From assembly GCF_004136315.1 (NCBI RefSeq), contig NZ_CP029562.1:1736001-1800000 (forward strand): a stretch of 64,000 nucleotides of DNA, given 5' to 3'. Of the stretch, positions 41,978 through 50,740 are shown one piece after another. A model generated the notes under the pieces. It was not told where the DNA came from, searched no databases, and was given only the letters and a program-made list of their open reading frames with translations. The DNA comes from Mesorhizobium sp. Pch-S. Its GTDB lineage: Bacteria; Pseudomonadota; Alphaproteobacteria; Rhizobiales; Rhizobiaceae. Numbering within the stretch: the stretch's first letter is position 1; each line of letters begins with the position of its first letter. The position numbers were made by a program, and so were the translations under genes.

Positions 41978-44233
41978 ATGACCAGGAAGACCGATGCCGG
42001 CAAGGGTGCGGCGCTGCGCGACACGGGCCGCACATGGCTGGAGCGCATCAAGGCGGCCGAGGCCGACGAGAAGCGCTTTCTCGACGATGCGGCGGTGGCG
42101 ACCGCCGTCTATCGCGGCAAGGGCGCGCCGAAGACCGACGGCTCTTCGGATACGGCGCCGTTCGATTTCAACATTCTCTTTTCCAATGTGGAAACGATCG
42201 TGCCGGCGGTGATCAACTCGGCGCCGGCGCCGGATATCCGTCGCCGCTTCGGCGCCGACGACCCGGCGGCGCGCGATTTCGCGCAGCTGCTGGAACGGGC
42301 GATCTCGGTGCAGATCGACGACAGCCGGCTGCAGAGCGAGCTGGAAGCGATGGCGCAGGACGGCTTCCTGGCCGGACGCGGCATCGTGCGGCTGCGCTTC
42401 ATGAGCGATTTCGTCGGCGGCGAGGTCACGGATGGCGAACTGAAGGAAATTGCCGAAGAAGATGCGGCTGGCGAGCAAGGCGCTGATGGCGACGGCGCAT
42501 ATGATGCCGGGAAGAGCGACGGTATCGGACATGCCAGCCGTGCCCAAGCCGCCCATGCTGGTACCGGCAACCCTGCAGGTGGCAACGGCACCGACAATGG
42601 TGTCGACGGCGGTATCGACAACGCCGCCGCTGGCGGCGCCCACAATGACGCTGGCAACGGTGTGACTGAGAACGCCGGCGTCGGCGAAACGGCCAATGAG
42701 CGCATCGTGTTCGAGGCGGTGAGCTGGCGCGACTATCGCCACGGCAAGGCCAAGCGCTGGGACCAGCGGCCGTGGGAAGCGTTCCGGCATTCGATCGCCT
42801 CAGACGACTATGACCGGTTCGTCGACGGCGCGCTGGTGGCGCTACAGGCCGATGACAGCGGCGAGAAAGACGACAGCGACCACGAGGTCTGGGAGGTGTG
42901 GGACCGCAAGTCGCGCACGGTGCTGTTCATCGGCGCCGGCGACGGCAAGGTGCTGAAACAGGTCGCCGATCCGCTGGGCTGGTCGGGCTTCTTCCCGACG
43001 GCGACGCCGGTGCAGCCGATCGAGGTCAACGGCAATCTGGAGCCGGTCAATCCGTTTTCGATCTATCGCCGGCTGGCCGACGAGCTCGACACCACCACCA
43101 AGCGCATCCGCATCATCACCCGACAGCTGAAGGTGAAGGGCTGGTATGGGGTGAGCGCGACCGACGTGCAGGCGGTGCTGGAGGCCGACGACAACGAGTT
43201 CGTGCCGATCGCCGACGCGGAGGTGTGGGCCAAGAATGGCGGGCTGCAGAGCGCTGTGCTGTTCTGGCCGGTGGAGCGGCTGATCGTGGTGCTGTCGCAG
43301 CTCTACGGACTGCGCGACCAGACCAAGCAGGCGATCTACGAGATCACCGGCATTTCCGATATCGTGCGCGGCGCTTCCAACGCCGCCGAGACCTATGGCG
43401 CGCAGCAGATCAAGAGCCAGTGGGGCTCGCTGCGCATCCACAAGATGCAGCGCATGATCGAGCGCGCCTCGCGCGACCTGTTCGTGATGATGGCGGAGGT
43501 GATCCCGGCGAAGTTCTCGCCGCAGACGCTGCAGAAAATGACCGACGTGCAGCTTTTGCCGAGCGCACAGGACCTGACGCCGGCGGCACCGAAGCCGCTG
43601 CCGCAGGGGTTGCCGCCGGAGGCGATGGCGCAGGCGCAGCAGGCGGCGGCGCAGGAGGCGAGCCAGGCCGAGGCGGCGCGGCAGAAGAAGCTGCAACATC
43701 TGACCGCGCTCAATGGGCTGATGCATGAGCGGGTCACCGCCGGCTACCGCATCGACGTCGAGACCGACAGCACGGTGCGCGCCGACGTCACCCGCAAGAA
43801 GCAGGAAGCGACCGAGTTCATGTCCGCCTCCAGCGCGTTCTTCGCCTCGGTCGGCCCGCTGGTGCAGCAGGGCGTGATGCCGGCCAATGCGGCGATCACC
43901 ATCTACGGATCGTTCGCGCGGCTGTTCAACCTCGGCAAGGCGATCGAGGACGTGCTCGACGACCTGATCACCAAGGTGCAGCAGGGCGGCGGCGTGCCGC
44001 CGCAGCAGGACGGCCAGGCCGATGCCGCGGCTGCGGTCGAGAAACGCCGGCAGGAGGCGGCGCAGCTCGACCAGCAGATCAAGCTGCAGAACGCCGAAGT
44101 GGAACGGCAGATCAAGCGCGAGAACGCCTCGCTGGATTTGCAGATCAAGAATGCCGAGCTGCAGATCAAGACCAGCCAGCTCAGCGCGGTGCAGCGGCAA
44201 TTGCAGCTGCAGCAGCTTGGCTTGGCCGGATAA
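41978..44233 (+). CDS. portal protein (P22-type)
   Basis: The 751-residue portal forms the dodecameric DNA gate of the capsid. The N-terminus (RIKAAEADEKRFLDDAAVA) and core (NILFSNVETIVPAVINSAP, RLADELDTTTKRIRIITRQL, ITGISDIVRGASNAAETYGAQQIKSQWGSL) match the P22-like portal family. The C-terminal 150 residues form a long helical, glutamine-rich barrel region (QIKLQNAEVERQIKRENASL). Residues about 160-238 are a low-complexity Gly/Ala/Asn/Asp stretch that interrupts the conserved domain. Good ATG start; the spacer of repeats lies upstream. Confidence 0.92.
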   Translation: MTRKTDAGKGAALRDTGRTWLERIKAAEADEKRFLDDAAVATAVYRGKGAPKTDGSSDTAPFDFNILFSNVETIVPAVINSAPAPDIRRRFGADDPAARDFAQLLERAISVQIDDSRLQSELEAMAQDGFLAGRGIVRLRFMSDFVGGEVTDGELKEIAEEDAAGEQGADGDGAYDAGKSDGIGHASRAQAAHAGTGNPAGGNGTDNGVDGGIDNAAAGGAHNDAGNGVTENAGVGETANERIVFEAVSWRDYRHGKAKRWDQRPWEAFRHSIASDDYDRFVDGALVALQADDSGEKDDSDHEVWEVWDRKSRTVLFIGAGDGKVLKQVADPLGWSGFFPTATPVQPIEVNGNLEPVNPFSIYRRLADELDTTTKRIRIITRQLKVKGWYGVSATDVQAVLEADDNEFVPIADAEVWAKNGGLQSAVLFWPVERLIVVLSQLYGLRDQTKQAIYEITGISDIVRGASNAAETYGAQQIKSQWGSLRIHKMQRMIERASRDLFVMMAEVIPAKFSPQTLQKMTDVQLLPSAQDLTPAAPKPLPQGLPPEAMAQAQQAAAQEASQAEAARQKKLQHLTALNGLMHERVTAGYRIDVETDSTVRADVTRKKQEATEFMSASSAFFASVGPLVQQGVMPANAAITIYGSFARLFNLGKAIEDVLDDLITKVQQGGGVPPQQDGQADAAAAVEKRRQEAAQLDQQIKLQNAEVERQIKRENASLDLQIKNAELQIKTSQLSAVQRQLQLQQLGLAG

Positions 44234-44248
44234 CCAGGAGACACAGCC

Positions 44249-44551
44249 ATGCAACGCTTTTTCCACACGCTGCCCTCCGGGGTGCGTGAAGCCGCCGACG
44301 CGACCGTGGATCTCGCCTCGGCGCCAGCCTCGTCGCTCAAGGTGGTGACGCCGCATGCCAGCAACACCCTGCCGGACGGCGTGTGCCGGGCGCTGTGGGT
44401 GGGGACCGCCGGCGACGTGGCGGTGATTGCCGAAGACGACACTGTCGCCATCACCCTCACCGCCGTGCCGGCCGGCAGCGTGTTGCCGGTGCGAGCGAAG
44501 GCGGTGCGGGCGGCGGGAACGACGGCAGGCAACATCGTGGCGCTCTACTGA
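44249..44551 (+). CDS. small phage structural protein (spike-base/decoration-like)
   Basis: The 100-residue protein is beta-rich, with ITLTAVPAGSVLPVRAKAVRAAGTTAGNIVALY at its C-terminus. This resembles spike-base and capsid-decoration proteins of alphaproteobacterial phages and gene-transfer agents, in which V-G-T-A-G-D-V and P-V-R-A are conserved. It probably forms part of the head. The start codon follows an aggagac site. Its stop overlaps the next start (TGATG). Confidence 0.7.
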   Translation: MQRFFHTLPSGVREAADATVDLASAPASSLKVVTPHASNTLPDGVCRALWVGTAGDVAVIAEDDTVAITLTAVPAGSVLPVRAKAVRAAGTTAGNIVALY

Positions 44552-44838
44552 TGCGCCGCTACGTCTTTCGCGACGGCCATTTCCGCGACCCGAAGACCGG
44601 CACGCCGATGACACTTCCGGCCGGACCGCTGGCCAGACCCGGCATCACCAGGCCGATGCCGGAATATGCCAGCCCGATCGACGGCCGCGTGATCAGCACC
44701 CGCCATGAGCGCCGCGAGGACATGAAACGCAACAACTGCGTGGAAGCCGGCGACATGCCGTCGCCGACCGGCGGCAAGATCAGGAACAAGGCCTTCGCCG
44801 CCAAGCGGGGCCTGACAGTCAGCGAGGACTACCGATGA
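44551..44838 (+). CDS. small phage protein (95 aa)
   Basis: ATG 44551 gives a 95-residue basic protein: RRYVFRDGHFRDPKTGTPM, then YASPIDGRVISTRHERREDM and EDYR at the end. The motif of a repeated aromatic-basic N-terminus followed by SPIDGRVISTR is common in genes between portal and scaffold in podoviruses of Rhizobiales. The function is unknown. The stop overlaps the next gene's start by four bases. Confidence 0.7.
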   Translation: MRRYVFRDGHFRDPKTGTPMTLPAGPLARPGITRPMPEYASPIDGRVISTRHERREDMKRNNCVEAGDMPSPTGGKIRNKAFAAKRGLTVSEDYR

Positions 44839-45869
44839 CCATCGAGAGTGGCGAAGCCATGATCCCGGATGCCGCTGTCGCGAACGGCGCCGATACCGCC
44901 AGCGACGATGCCGCGCTCGGCGCGGTGTGGGACCAGATCGAGAGCGACAGGCAGGACGACGCGGACGGTGGCCTGGCCGACCGTCCCGACGATTCACCCA
45001 AGAATTCCCCACTGGAAGGTGAGGGAACGGGAGGGGCACGCACGAAGGCCGAGGTGTCCTCGCCCCTCGCCGGCGCCGTGCCCCTCCCGGCCAACTGGCG
45101 CGGCATGGAAGGCGAGTGGGGCAAGATCCCGGCCGAGGTTCAGGCGAGGATCGCCCAGCGCGACGCCGAGTTGCACACGCGCATGTCGGAACAGGGCCGG
45201 CAGATCGGCGCGTTCCGTCCCTACAACGAGATCTTCGAACGCAATGCCGACCTTCTGGCCGGGCGGACCATGCCCGACGGCTCGGCGCCGTCGATGGCCG
45301 AGGCGGTCGACTTCCTGTTCAGCGCCCAGCGCCGGCTCGACGAGAACCCCATCGCCAGCCTGATCGACATTGCCGACCGCTACGGCGTGCGCCAGCACCT
45401 GGCCGCCGCGCTGAGCGGCCAGATCGACATCCCTGCCGACCCGCAGCCGCCCGCGATGACGCCGGCGGACATTGCCTGGGTGATCCGGGAAATCCAGCAG
45501 GAAGACGCCATGGCGCGATCCGCCAACGAGGAAGTGAGCCGCCTGGCCAAGGACAAGCCGCTCTATTCCGAGCTCGCCGAAGACGACATGGTGCATGCGA
45601 TCCACAAGGCACGTGCCAGGCTTGGCGACACCGCTTCCCACGAAGCCGTGTTCGACCTTGCCTATGACATGGCCGTGAATGCCGACCCAGACCTGAGGGT
45701 CAAGGCAGCCGCCGCCCGCAAGGCCGCCGCTGCCGATCCGAGGAGAATGGCCGACGCACGCCGCGCCGCCTCCGTCAACGTGACCTCGACCTCCACCGGC
45801 CAGTCACGGCAGTTCAGTGAAGACGAACTGCTCGGCCAGGCCTATGACGAAGCTCAGAACTCAAGGTGA
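44835..45869 (+). CDS. scaffold-like protein
   Basis: The 344-residue acidic protein precedes the coat gene, the usual scaffold position. It has an acidic N-terminus (residues 1-50), a helical centre (AEVQARIAQRDAELHTRMSE, VDFLFSAQRRLDENP) and a helix- and Ala-rich C-terminus that scaffold proteins use to bind coat. Residues about 55-85 are encoded across a 13-bp inverted repeat (45028-45040 and 45077-45089), which looks like an inserted palindromic element. Length and composition fit the family; no enzymatic motif is seen. Confidence 0.75.
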   Translation: MTIESGEAMIPDAAVANGADTASDDAALGAVWDQIESDRQDDADGGLADRPDDSPKNSPLEGEGTGGARTKAEVSSPLAGAVPLPANWRGMEGEWGKIPAEVQARIAQRDAELHTRMSEQGRQIGAFRPYNEIFERNADLLAGRTMPDGSAPSMAEAVDFLFSAQRRLDENPIASLIDIADRYGVRQHLAAALSGQIDIPADPQPPAMTPADIAWVIREIQQEDAMARSANEEVSRLAKDKPLYSELAEDDMVHAIHKARARLGDTASHEAVFDLAYDMAVNADPDLRVKAAAARKAAAADPRRMADARRAASVNVTSTSTGQSRQFSEDELLGQAYDEAQNSR

Positions 45870-45874
45870 TCAAG

Positions 45875-46840
45875 ATGGCAGGACCATCCACTGTGTTCAC
45901 GCAGATGGTTTCGACCACGCTGCGTAACGCCGCGACGGAAGTCGCTGATAATGTGAGCAAGAACAATGCCTTGCTCGCCCGCCTCAAGAAGAAGGGCAAT
46001 ATCCGCAATCTCGATGGCGGCACCGAAATCCAGGTTCCGCTCGAGTATGGCGAAAACGGCACCTACCAGCGCTATGGCGGATACGAGACGTTGAACACCA
46101 ACGCCTCGGACGTGGTGACGTCGGCGAAATACGACTGGGCGCAGATCGCGCTGCATGTCGTGTCGAGCGGACGCGAGCTGCGCCAGAATTCCGGCAAGTC
46201 GGCGATGATCAACCTGGTGAAGACCAAGAAGAAGAACGCGCTGCACACCGCGGCGAACAACTTCTCGATCGACCTCTATTCGGACGGCTCGCTGCCGAAC
46301 CAGATCGCCGGTCTCGCCAACATCATCCAGTCGAACGGCCAGGGCACGGTCGGCGGCATCGACAGTTCGCTGTGGCCGTTCTGGCGCAACAAGTTCCGCG
46401 AGATCCCCGGCACGGACGCCTACACCAAGGACACGATCCTGGGTGAAATGAACCGGCTGTGGATGGCGCTGACGCGCGGCACCGACACGCCGGACCTGAT
46501 CACGTTCAGCCACGACCTGTTCTCTGTCTACGAAGCTTCGCAGCAGCAGTTCCAGCGCTACCAGGATGCCGACCTCGCCCAGACCGGCTTCCTGTCCTAC
46601 AAGTACAAGACCGCCGACGTGATCTTCGACGACAACACCAACTTCGCCACCAATGCGGAGCGGGCCAACTTCCTCAACACCGACTACCTCTACATCTTCC
46701 AGCACAAGGAAGCGCAGTGGTCGCAGGACGAGGAGAAGAAACCGGTCAACCAGGACGCCGTGGTCATCCCCTATTACTGGATGGGCAACGTCGCCTGCTC
46801 GAACCGTTCGCTGCAGGGCCTCCTGCTCGATGTAAGTTAG
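45875..46840 (+). CDS. major capsid protein
   Basis: ATG 45875 follows an aaggtg site and gives a 321-residue coat protein; a GTG at 45866 would add three residues. The sequence carries DGGTEIQVPLEYGENGTYQRY, SAKYDWAQIALHVVSSGRELR and a C-terminal YLYIFQHKEAQWSQ block, a pattern recurring in podoviral coat proteins of the HK97 fold. It would build the icosahedral head with the decoration protein downstream. Its position after the scaffold gene supports the call. Confidence 0.9.
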   Translation: MAGPSTVFTQMVSTTLRNAATEVADNVSKNNALLARLKKKGNIRNLDGGTEIQVPLEYGENGTYQRYGGYETLNTNASDVVTSAKYDWAQIALHVVSSGRELRQNSGKSAMINLVKTKKKNALHTAANNFSIDLYSDGSLPNQIAGLANIIQSNGQGTVGGIDSSLWPFWRNKFREIPGTDAYTKDTILGEMNRLWMALTRGTDTPDLITFSHDLFSVYEASQQQFQRYQDADLAQTGFLSYKYKTADVIFDDNTNFATNAERANFLNTDYLYIFQHKEAQWSQDEEKKPVNQDAVVIPYYWMGNVACSNRSLQGLLLDVS

Positions 46841-46916
46841 TTCCCTCAAACGCCGGCGCGGCCCATCCGGGCCGCTTGGCTTACGCGCCAACGGGCGCGG
46901 CGCGCGGTCGCGCGCT

Positions 46917-47007
46917 CCAACGGTCGAATGACCGTTGGAGCCCTCAATCGCCGGGCGCTGCGCCCACAGTCAATTGGCGCGCACTCCGACGGTCGGATGA
47001 CCGTTGG
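46917..47007. repeat. two related hairpins downstream of the coat gene
   Basis: CCAACGGTC (46917-46925), GAAT and GACCGTTGG (46930-46938) form a perfect 9-bp hairpin. CCGACGGTC (46986-46994), GGAT and GACCGTTGG (46999-47007) form a near-copy with one mismatch. Neither is followed by a T run, so they may be processing or attenuation sites or repeats, not classical terminators. Confidence 0.75.
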
Positions 47008-47035
47008 CACAGCAACATCAAACAAGGAGAACGAG

Positions 47036-47305
47036 ATGGTTTATTCCGTTACCCCGATCGTCGGCCTGCGTCTCGGCGAGGTGATCAAGGCCGGCGAGGA
47101 TGCCGCGGCACTGGGCACCGTCGTGACCGGCAATGACGGCCATGACTATATCCTGGCGCTGGCGACGGGCGCGATCGCCAACGCGGCGACCGTGACCCTG
47201 ACCGAACCGGCAATGACCGTTGCCACCGGCGCCGGCGCCTGGACCAACACCAATGCACCGCTCGTCGCGAGCGACCGTGCCTGGTTCAAAAAGACCGCGA
47301 TCTAG
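47036..47305 (+). CDS. small capsid-decoration-like protein (89 aa)
   Basis: ATG 47036 with a strong aaggaga site encodes 89 residues with beta character (VTPIVGLRLGEVIKAGEDAAAL, ATVTLTEPAMTVATG) ending WFKKTAI. It sits just after the coat gene, the place of head-decoration or cement proteins. It resembles small phage proteins of this type but has no identified motif. It is flanked by related palindromic sequence on both sides (46885-47007 and 47366-47405). Confidence 0.7.
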   Translation: MVYSVTPIVGLRLGEVIKAGEDAAALGTVVTGNDGHDYILALATGAIANAATVTLTEPAMTVATGAGAWTNTNAPLVASDRAWFKKTAI

Positions 47306-47613
47306 GGGGAGAGGTCTTTCGTCCTCACGCTGTCGCCGCTTCGCGGCTCGCTCCGGACGGGGCGCGCCAAAAGGCGCGGCGCACGGTCGTGCACGCGGTC
47401 TCTGACCGTATGCTAGTCGCCGCTTCACGGCTTGTTCTGCCCCTGCCGACCCATCGCCCCCAGGCTGGGCACGGCATCGGGCACGAAGGCCCCCTCTCCG
47501 TCGCGTCCTGCGCCGGCGGCGAAGCCGAAACGGAGAGGGGGCAAGCGTCCCACAGAAACGAGGCGGACCGTTCAGGCCCGCCTCCCCTTCGCTCACCTTC
47601 CAAGGAGGCCATC
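47306..47613. repeat. repeat-rich spacer downstream of the decoration gene
   Basis: The spacer contains GCCCCCTCTCCG (47489-47500) and its inverted partner CGGAGAGGGGGC (47531-47542), and a ggcgcggcgcacggtcgtgc segment near 47375 related to one upstream of the small gene at 46890. No gene is seen in this 308-base stretch. Confidence 0.7.
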
Positions 47614-48393
47614 ATGGCTGAGAACGACAAGCCGGTCATTCGACTGATCGGTTTCAGGACCACCTATGAAAAGCTGCCGGTGCGCAGCACCGATCCGCTC
47701 GGGGACAAGGCCGATGCGCACGGCTTCCTGCTGAACGCGGCCGGCAAGCGCCTGATCGAGCCGCAAGAGGTCGACTGGGCGATCTATGCGCCCGGCCACA
47801 GCCCGCTCGGCACGCATACGGTGGAGCGCGTCAAGCACCTCATTCCCGATCCCGACCGCCACGGCGACGACCTCGACGGCACCAAGCTCGCCTTCATGAC
47901 CGCGCGCTGGGAGAAGATCCGGCCGGCCTACGAAGCCTGGAAGGCCGGCAAGGAGATACCAACTTCGGGCACGCCGCTGACGGCCTGGCCGGCGCTCAAC
48001 GAAGAGCAGGTCAGGATCTTCCGCCAGGTCGGCATCCAGTCGGTCGAGGAGATCCGCGATCTGGCCGAAACGCAGATCGGGCGCGTGCCGCTGCCCGGCA
48101 TGCGCGACCTGATCAAGCAGGCCGCCGTGTTCCTGGGCAATCTCGACAGCTCGGCGGTTGCCGAGCGCGAAGCCAAGAAGGACGAAGAGATCAGCGACCT
48201 GAAGGAGCGCCTGGTGGAACTGGAAAAGCTGCTCGACAGCCGTGCCCGGCCGGCAGCACCCACCGCCAGTGCCGAGGCGCCGGCGAGCGAGGAGCTGGCC
48301 AGCCTGCGCGCCGAACTCGACGCCAGGGGCATCGACTATGACCGACGCTGGGCGGCACCGAAGCTGCGCGCCGCTCTCGCCGAGGCTGCCTGA
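47614..48393 (+). CDS. phage hypothetical protein with C-terminal HeH/LEM-like motif
   Basis: ATG 47614, with a caaggagg site, gives 259 residues. The N-terminal half (residues 1-130) is beta-rich and unassigned. Residues 190-230 form a coiled coil (AKKDEEISDLKERLVELEKLL), and the last 35 residues (LRAELDARGIDYDRRWAAPKLRAALAEA) match the HeH helix-extended-helix motif found at the ends of many phage head proteins. It probably belongs to the head or neck. The next gene follows after three bases. Confidence 0.75.
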   Translation: MAENDKPVIRLIGFRTTYEKLPVRSTDPLGDKADAHGFLLNAAGKRLIEPQEVDWAIYAPGHSPLGTHTVERVKHLIPDPDRHGDDLDGTKLAFMTARWEKIRPAYEAWKAGKEIPTSGTPLTAWPALNEEQVRIFRQVGIQSVEEIRDLAETQIGRVPLPGMRDLIKQAAVFLGNLDSSAVAEREAKKDEEISDLKERLVELEKLLDSRARPAAPTASAEAPASEELASLRAELDARGIDYDRRWAAPKLRAALAEAA

Positions 48394-48395
48394 CC

Positions 48396-49106
48396 ATGGC
48401 GATCGGCGACGTACTCAAGGACGTCTGCGTGGCGGTGGGCGAGGCTATTCCGCCCGCCTTCTTCTCCACGGCGGCAGGCACCTCCAGGACGTGGCAGCAG
48501 CTGCAGCTGCTGGCCAACGAGGGTGCCCGCATGATCGCGGGCGGCTTCGACTGGCAGGTGCTGCGCAAGGTCGCCGAGATCTCCGGCACCGGCACGGCCG
48601 AAGGCTTCGATTTGCCGGCAAACTTCTCGCGCATGCTGAAGAAGGCAAGCCTGTGGTCGTCACGCTATCGCTGGGACATGACCCATATCGTCGACAGCGA
48701 CGACTGGCTGTCGTTCGAGTTCACGACGATCGCGCCTCTGTTCGGCGCATGGACCATGCATGGCGGGCAGATGCACATCCAGCCGGTGATGGCGGTGGGC
48801 GAAAAAGCCAAGTTCTTCTACATCTCGAAACAGATCGTGCGGGCGAGCGACGGCACGCCGAAAACCGCCTTCACGGCGGACGAGGATACGTTCCTGCTCG
48901 ATGAGCGCCTGCTGCGCCTGGCGATCATCGCGCTGTGGAAGCAGCTGCAGGCGCAGGACTTCGCGGCGGAACTTTCCGACTACGAGATCGCCTTCGACCA
49001 GGCGAGCGACAGCGACGGCGGTTCAAAACCGGTGCTGTCGGGCAACCTGCCGACCAGCCGCAACGGCCGCATCACATGGCCGGGCACGGTGACGGGACAG
49101 GGCTGA
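48396..49106 (+). CDS. head-tail adaptor (P22 gp4-like position)
   Basis: The 236-residue protein occurs where podoviruses encode the first head-completion protein. Its sequence begins with a helical adaptor (VLKDVCVAVGEAIPPAFFST), has a WQQLQLLANEGARMIAGGFDWQVL segment and ends with a helical tail (LRLAIIALWKQLQAQDFAAEL) like known gp4/gp6-type proteins. It would dock under the portal. ATG with an adequate ribosome site; the propeller hub gene follows. Confidence 0.78.
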   Translation: MAIGDVLKDVCVAVGEAIPPAFFSTAAGTSRTWQQLQLLANEGARMIAGGFDWQVLRKVAEISGTGTAEGFDLPANFSRMLKKASLWSSRYRWDMTHIVDSDDWLSFEFTTIAPLFGAWTMHGGQMHIQPVMAVGEKAKFFYISKQIVRASDGTPKTAFTADEDTFLLDERLLRLAIIALWKQLQAQDFAAELSDYEIAFDQASDSDGGSKPVLSGNLPTSRNGRITWPGTVTGQG

Positions 49107-49117
49107 AGGGCAGACCG

Positions 49118-50728
49118 ATGAAAAGCGCCACACTTGCACGGCTGGCACAGCCGGCCCGCACCCGCCGCGCGCAGATGACCACCCTGCCCGCGCCGATGGC
49201 CGGCTGGTTCACCGCCGGCAACCTCGCCTCGATGCCGCAAGGCACTGCGATGCGGCTCGAGAACTGGCGCCCGACCAACACCGGCATCGTGCAGCGCGGC
49301 GGCAGCAAGACGCGCGCCACCATCTCGGACGGGACCAAGCCGGTCGAAAGCTTCATCTCCTACAACGCCACGCAGAAGAAGCTGTTTGCGGCAACACGCA
49401 CGGACATCTTCGACGTGACGACGGTGGCCAATCCGAACGTGCCGCCACCGCCGGCGGTGTCGGGGCAGACCAGCGGCTACTATTCCTTCGTCAACTTCAC
49501 CACCTCGGGCGATGAATACCTGACGGCGGTGAACGGTACCGATGCGCTGCTGCTCTATCACCCGAGCAGCGGCTGGAAGAAGATCACCGACACGTCGAGC
49601 CCGGCCATCACCGGCGGTTCGACGGCGACGCTGTCCTTCGTGTGGGTGTACCGCAACCGGCAGTTCTTCATCGAGGGCGGCGGGCTGAGGGCACGCTACC
49701 TGCCGGTCGCCAGCATCGCCGGCGCGCTCGGCACCATCGACCTGAACGGCGTGTTCCAGCGCGGTGGCTCGCTGATGTTCGGCGCATCGTGGTCTGTCGA
49801 TGCCGGCGACGGCCTCGACGACAAATGCGTCTTCGTCACCAATCAGGGCGAGATCGCCGTCTACCAGGGTGGCGATCCGGCGACGGCGACGGGTTTCGTG
49901 CTGGTCGGGCGATACGACCTGGCCCGGCCGCTCGGACCGCGCGCCACCATGCGCGTGGGCGGCGACCTGCTGATCGCAACCGAGATGGGCCTGCTGCCGC
50001 TGTCCCAGGCGATCACCAAGGACATTTCCGTGCTCGACCAGTCCTCTGTGAGCCGGGCGATCTCGCCGGACTGGCGCAGGGAGGCCAAGGCAAGGCGGTC
50101 GCTGCCATGGGAAATCGTCAAATGGCCGGAACGCGCCTATGCGCTCGTTAGCCTGCCCGTCACCAATGGCAGCCAGCAGGGGCTGTGTTATGTGCTGAAT
50201 ACGGAAACCGGTGCCTGGTGTACTTTCACCGGCTGGGACGCGCGCTGCCTGGTCTTCCACAATGGCGAAGTGGTGTTCGGCACGAACAAGGGCAAGGTCA
50301 AGGACACCGAGGTCACCGGAACCGACGACGGCGTGCCGATCTACTACACCTGCGTCGCCAATCCCGATCATCTCGAGACATCGGGCGTGCTGAAGACGAT
50401 CCTGCAGGCACGGGCGACGCTGAAGCGGGCAACGCCGAACGAAATCCAGCTTTCCGGCTCGACCGACTACCGCGTCAAGCTGCCGGCGCCGCCCAACCCG
50501 GCCCCGGACGTTCCGCCTGTCGGCATCTGGGGATCCGGCCGCTGGGACCAGGCACTGTGGGATGCGACAATGGCGAGTGCCTTTCCCGACATCGTCAAGA
50601 CCAGCATCGGCATGACAGGTTATGTCTTCCAGTGGCAGTTGCAGGTGACCGGCGCGCAATCCTCGGCGCCGATGGTCGAACTGGTCAGCGTAGACGTGTC
50701 GTTCGAGACCGGCGGGCCGGCGCTCTAG
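49118..50728 (+). CDS. tail hub beta-propeller protein (P22 gp10-like)
   Basis: ATG 49118 gives a 536-residue protein with repeated propeller-like blades (ATQKKLFAATRTDIFDVTTV, YYSFVNFTTSGDEYLTAVNGTDALLLYHP, TGAWCTFTGWDARCLVFHNGEVVFGTNKGK). Such packed-hub proteins close the head-tail channel in P22-type and related podoviruses. The C-terminal part (PVGIWGSGRWDQALWDATM) is also family-like. It lies between the gp4-like adaptor and a GNAT-like gene, matching the usual order. Confidence 0.85.
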   Translation: MKSATLARLAQPARTRRAQMTTLPAPMAGWFTAGNLASMPQGTAMRLENWRPTNTGIVQRGGSKTRATISDGTKPVESFISYNATQKKLFAATRTDIFDVTTVANPNVPPPPAVSGQTSGYYSFVNFTTSGDEYLTAVNGTDALLLYHPSSGWKKITDTSSPAITGGSTATLSFVWVYRNRQFFIEGGGLRARYLPVASIAGALGTIDLNGVFQRGGSLMFGASWSVDAGDGLDDKCVFVTNQGEIAVYQGGDPATATGFVLVGRYDLARPLGPRATMRVGGDLLIATEMGLLPLSQAITKDISVLDQSSVSRAISPDWRREAKARRSLPWEIVKWPERAYALVSLPVTNGSQQGLCYVLNTETGAWCTFTGWDARCLVFHNGEVVFGTNKGKVKDTEVTGTDDGVPIYYTCVANPDHLETSGVLKTILQARATLKRATPNEIQLSGSTDYRVKLPAPPNPAPDVPPVGIWGSGRWDQALWDATMASAFPDIVKTSIGMTGYVFQWQLQVTGAQSSAPMVELVSVDVSFETGGPAL

Positions 50729-50740
50729 GGCGACAAACCG

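Noticed and set aside
42842-44614. 590-codon minus-strand ORF opposite the portal gene
   Set aside because: Low-complexity His/Arg/Leu-rich translation typical of antisense in high-GC DNA.
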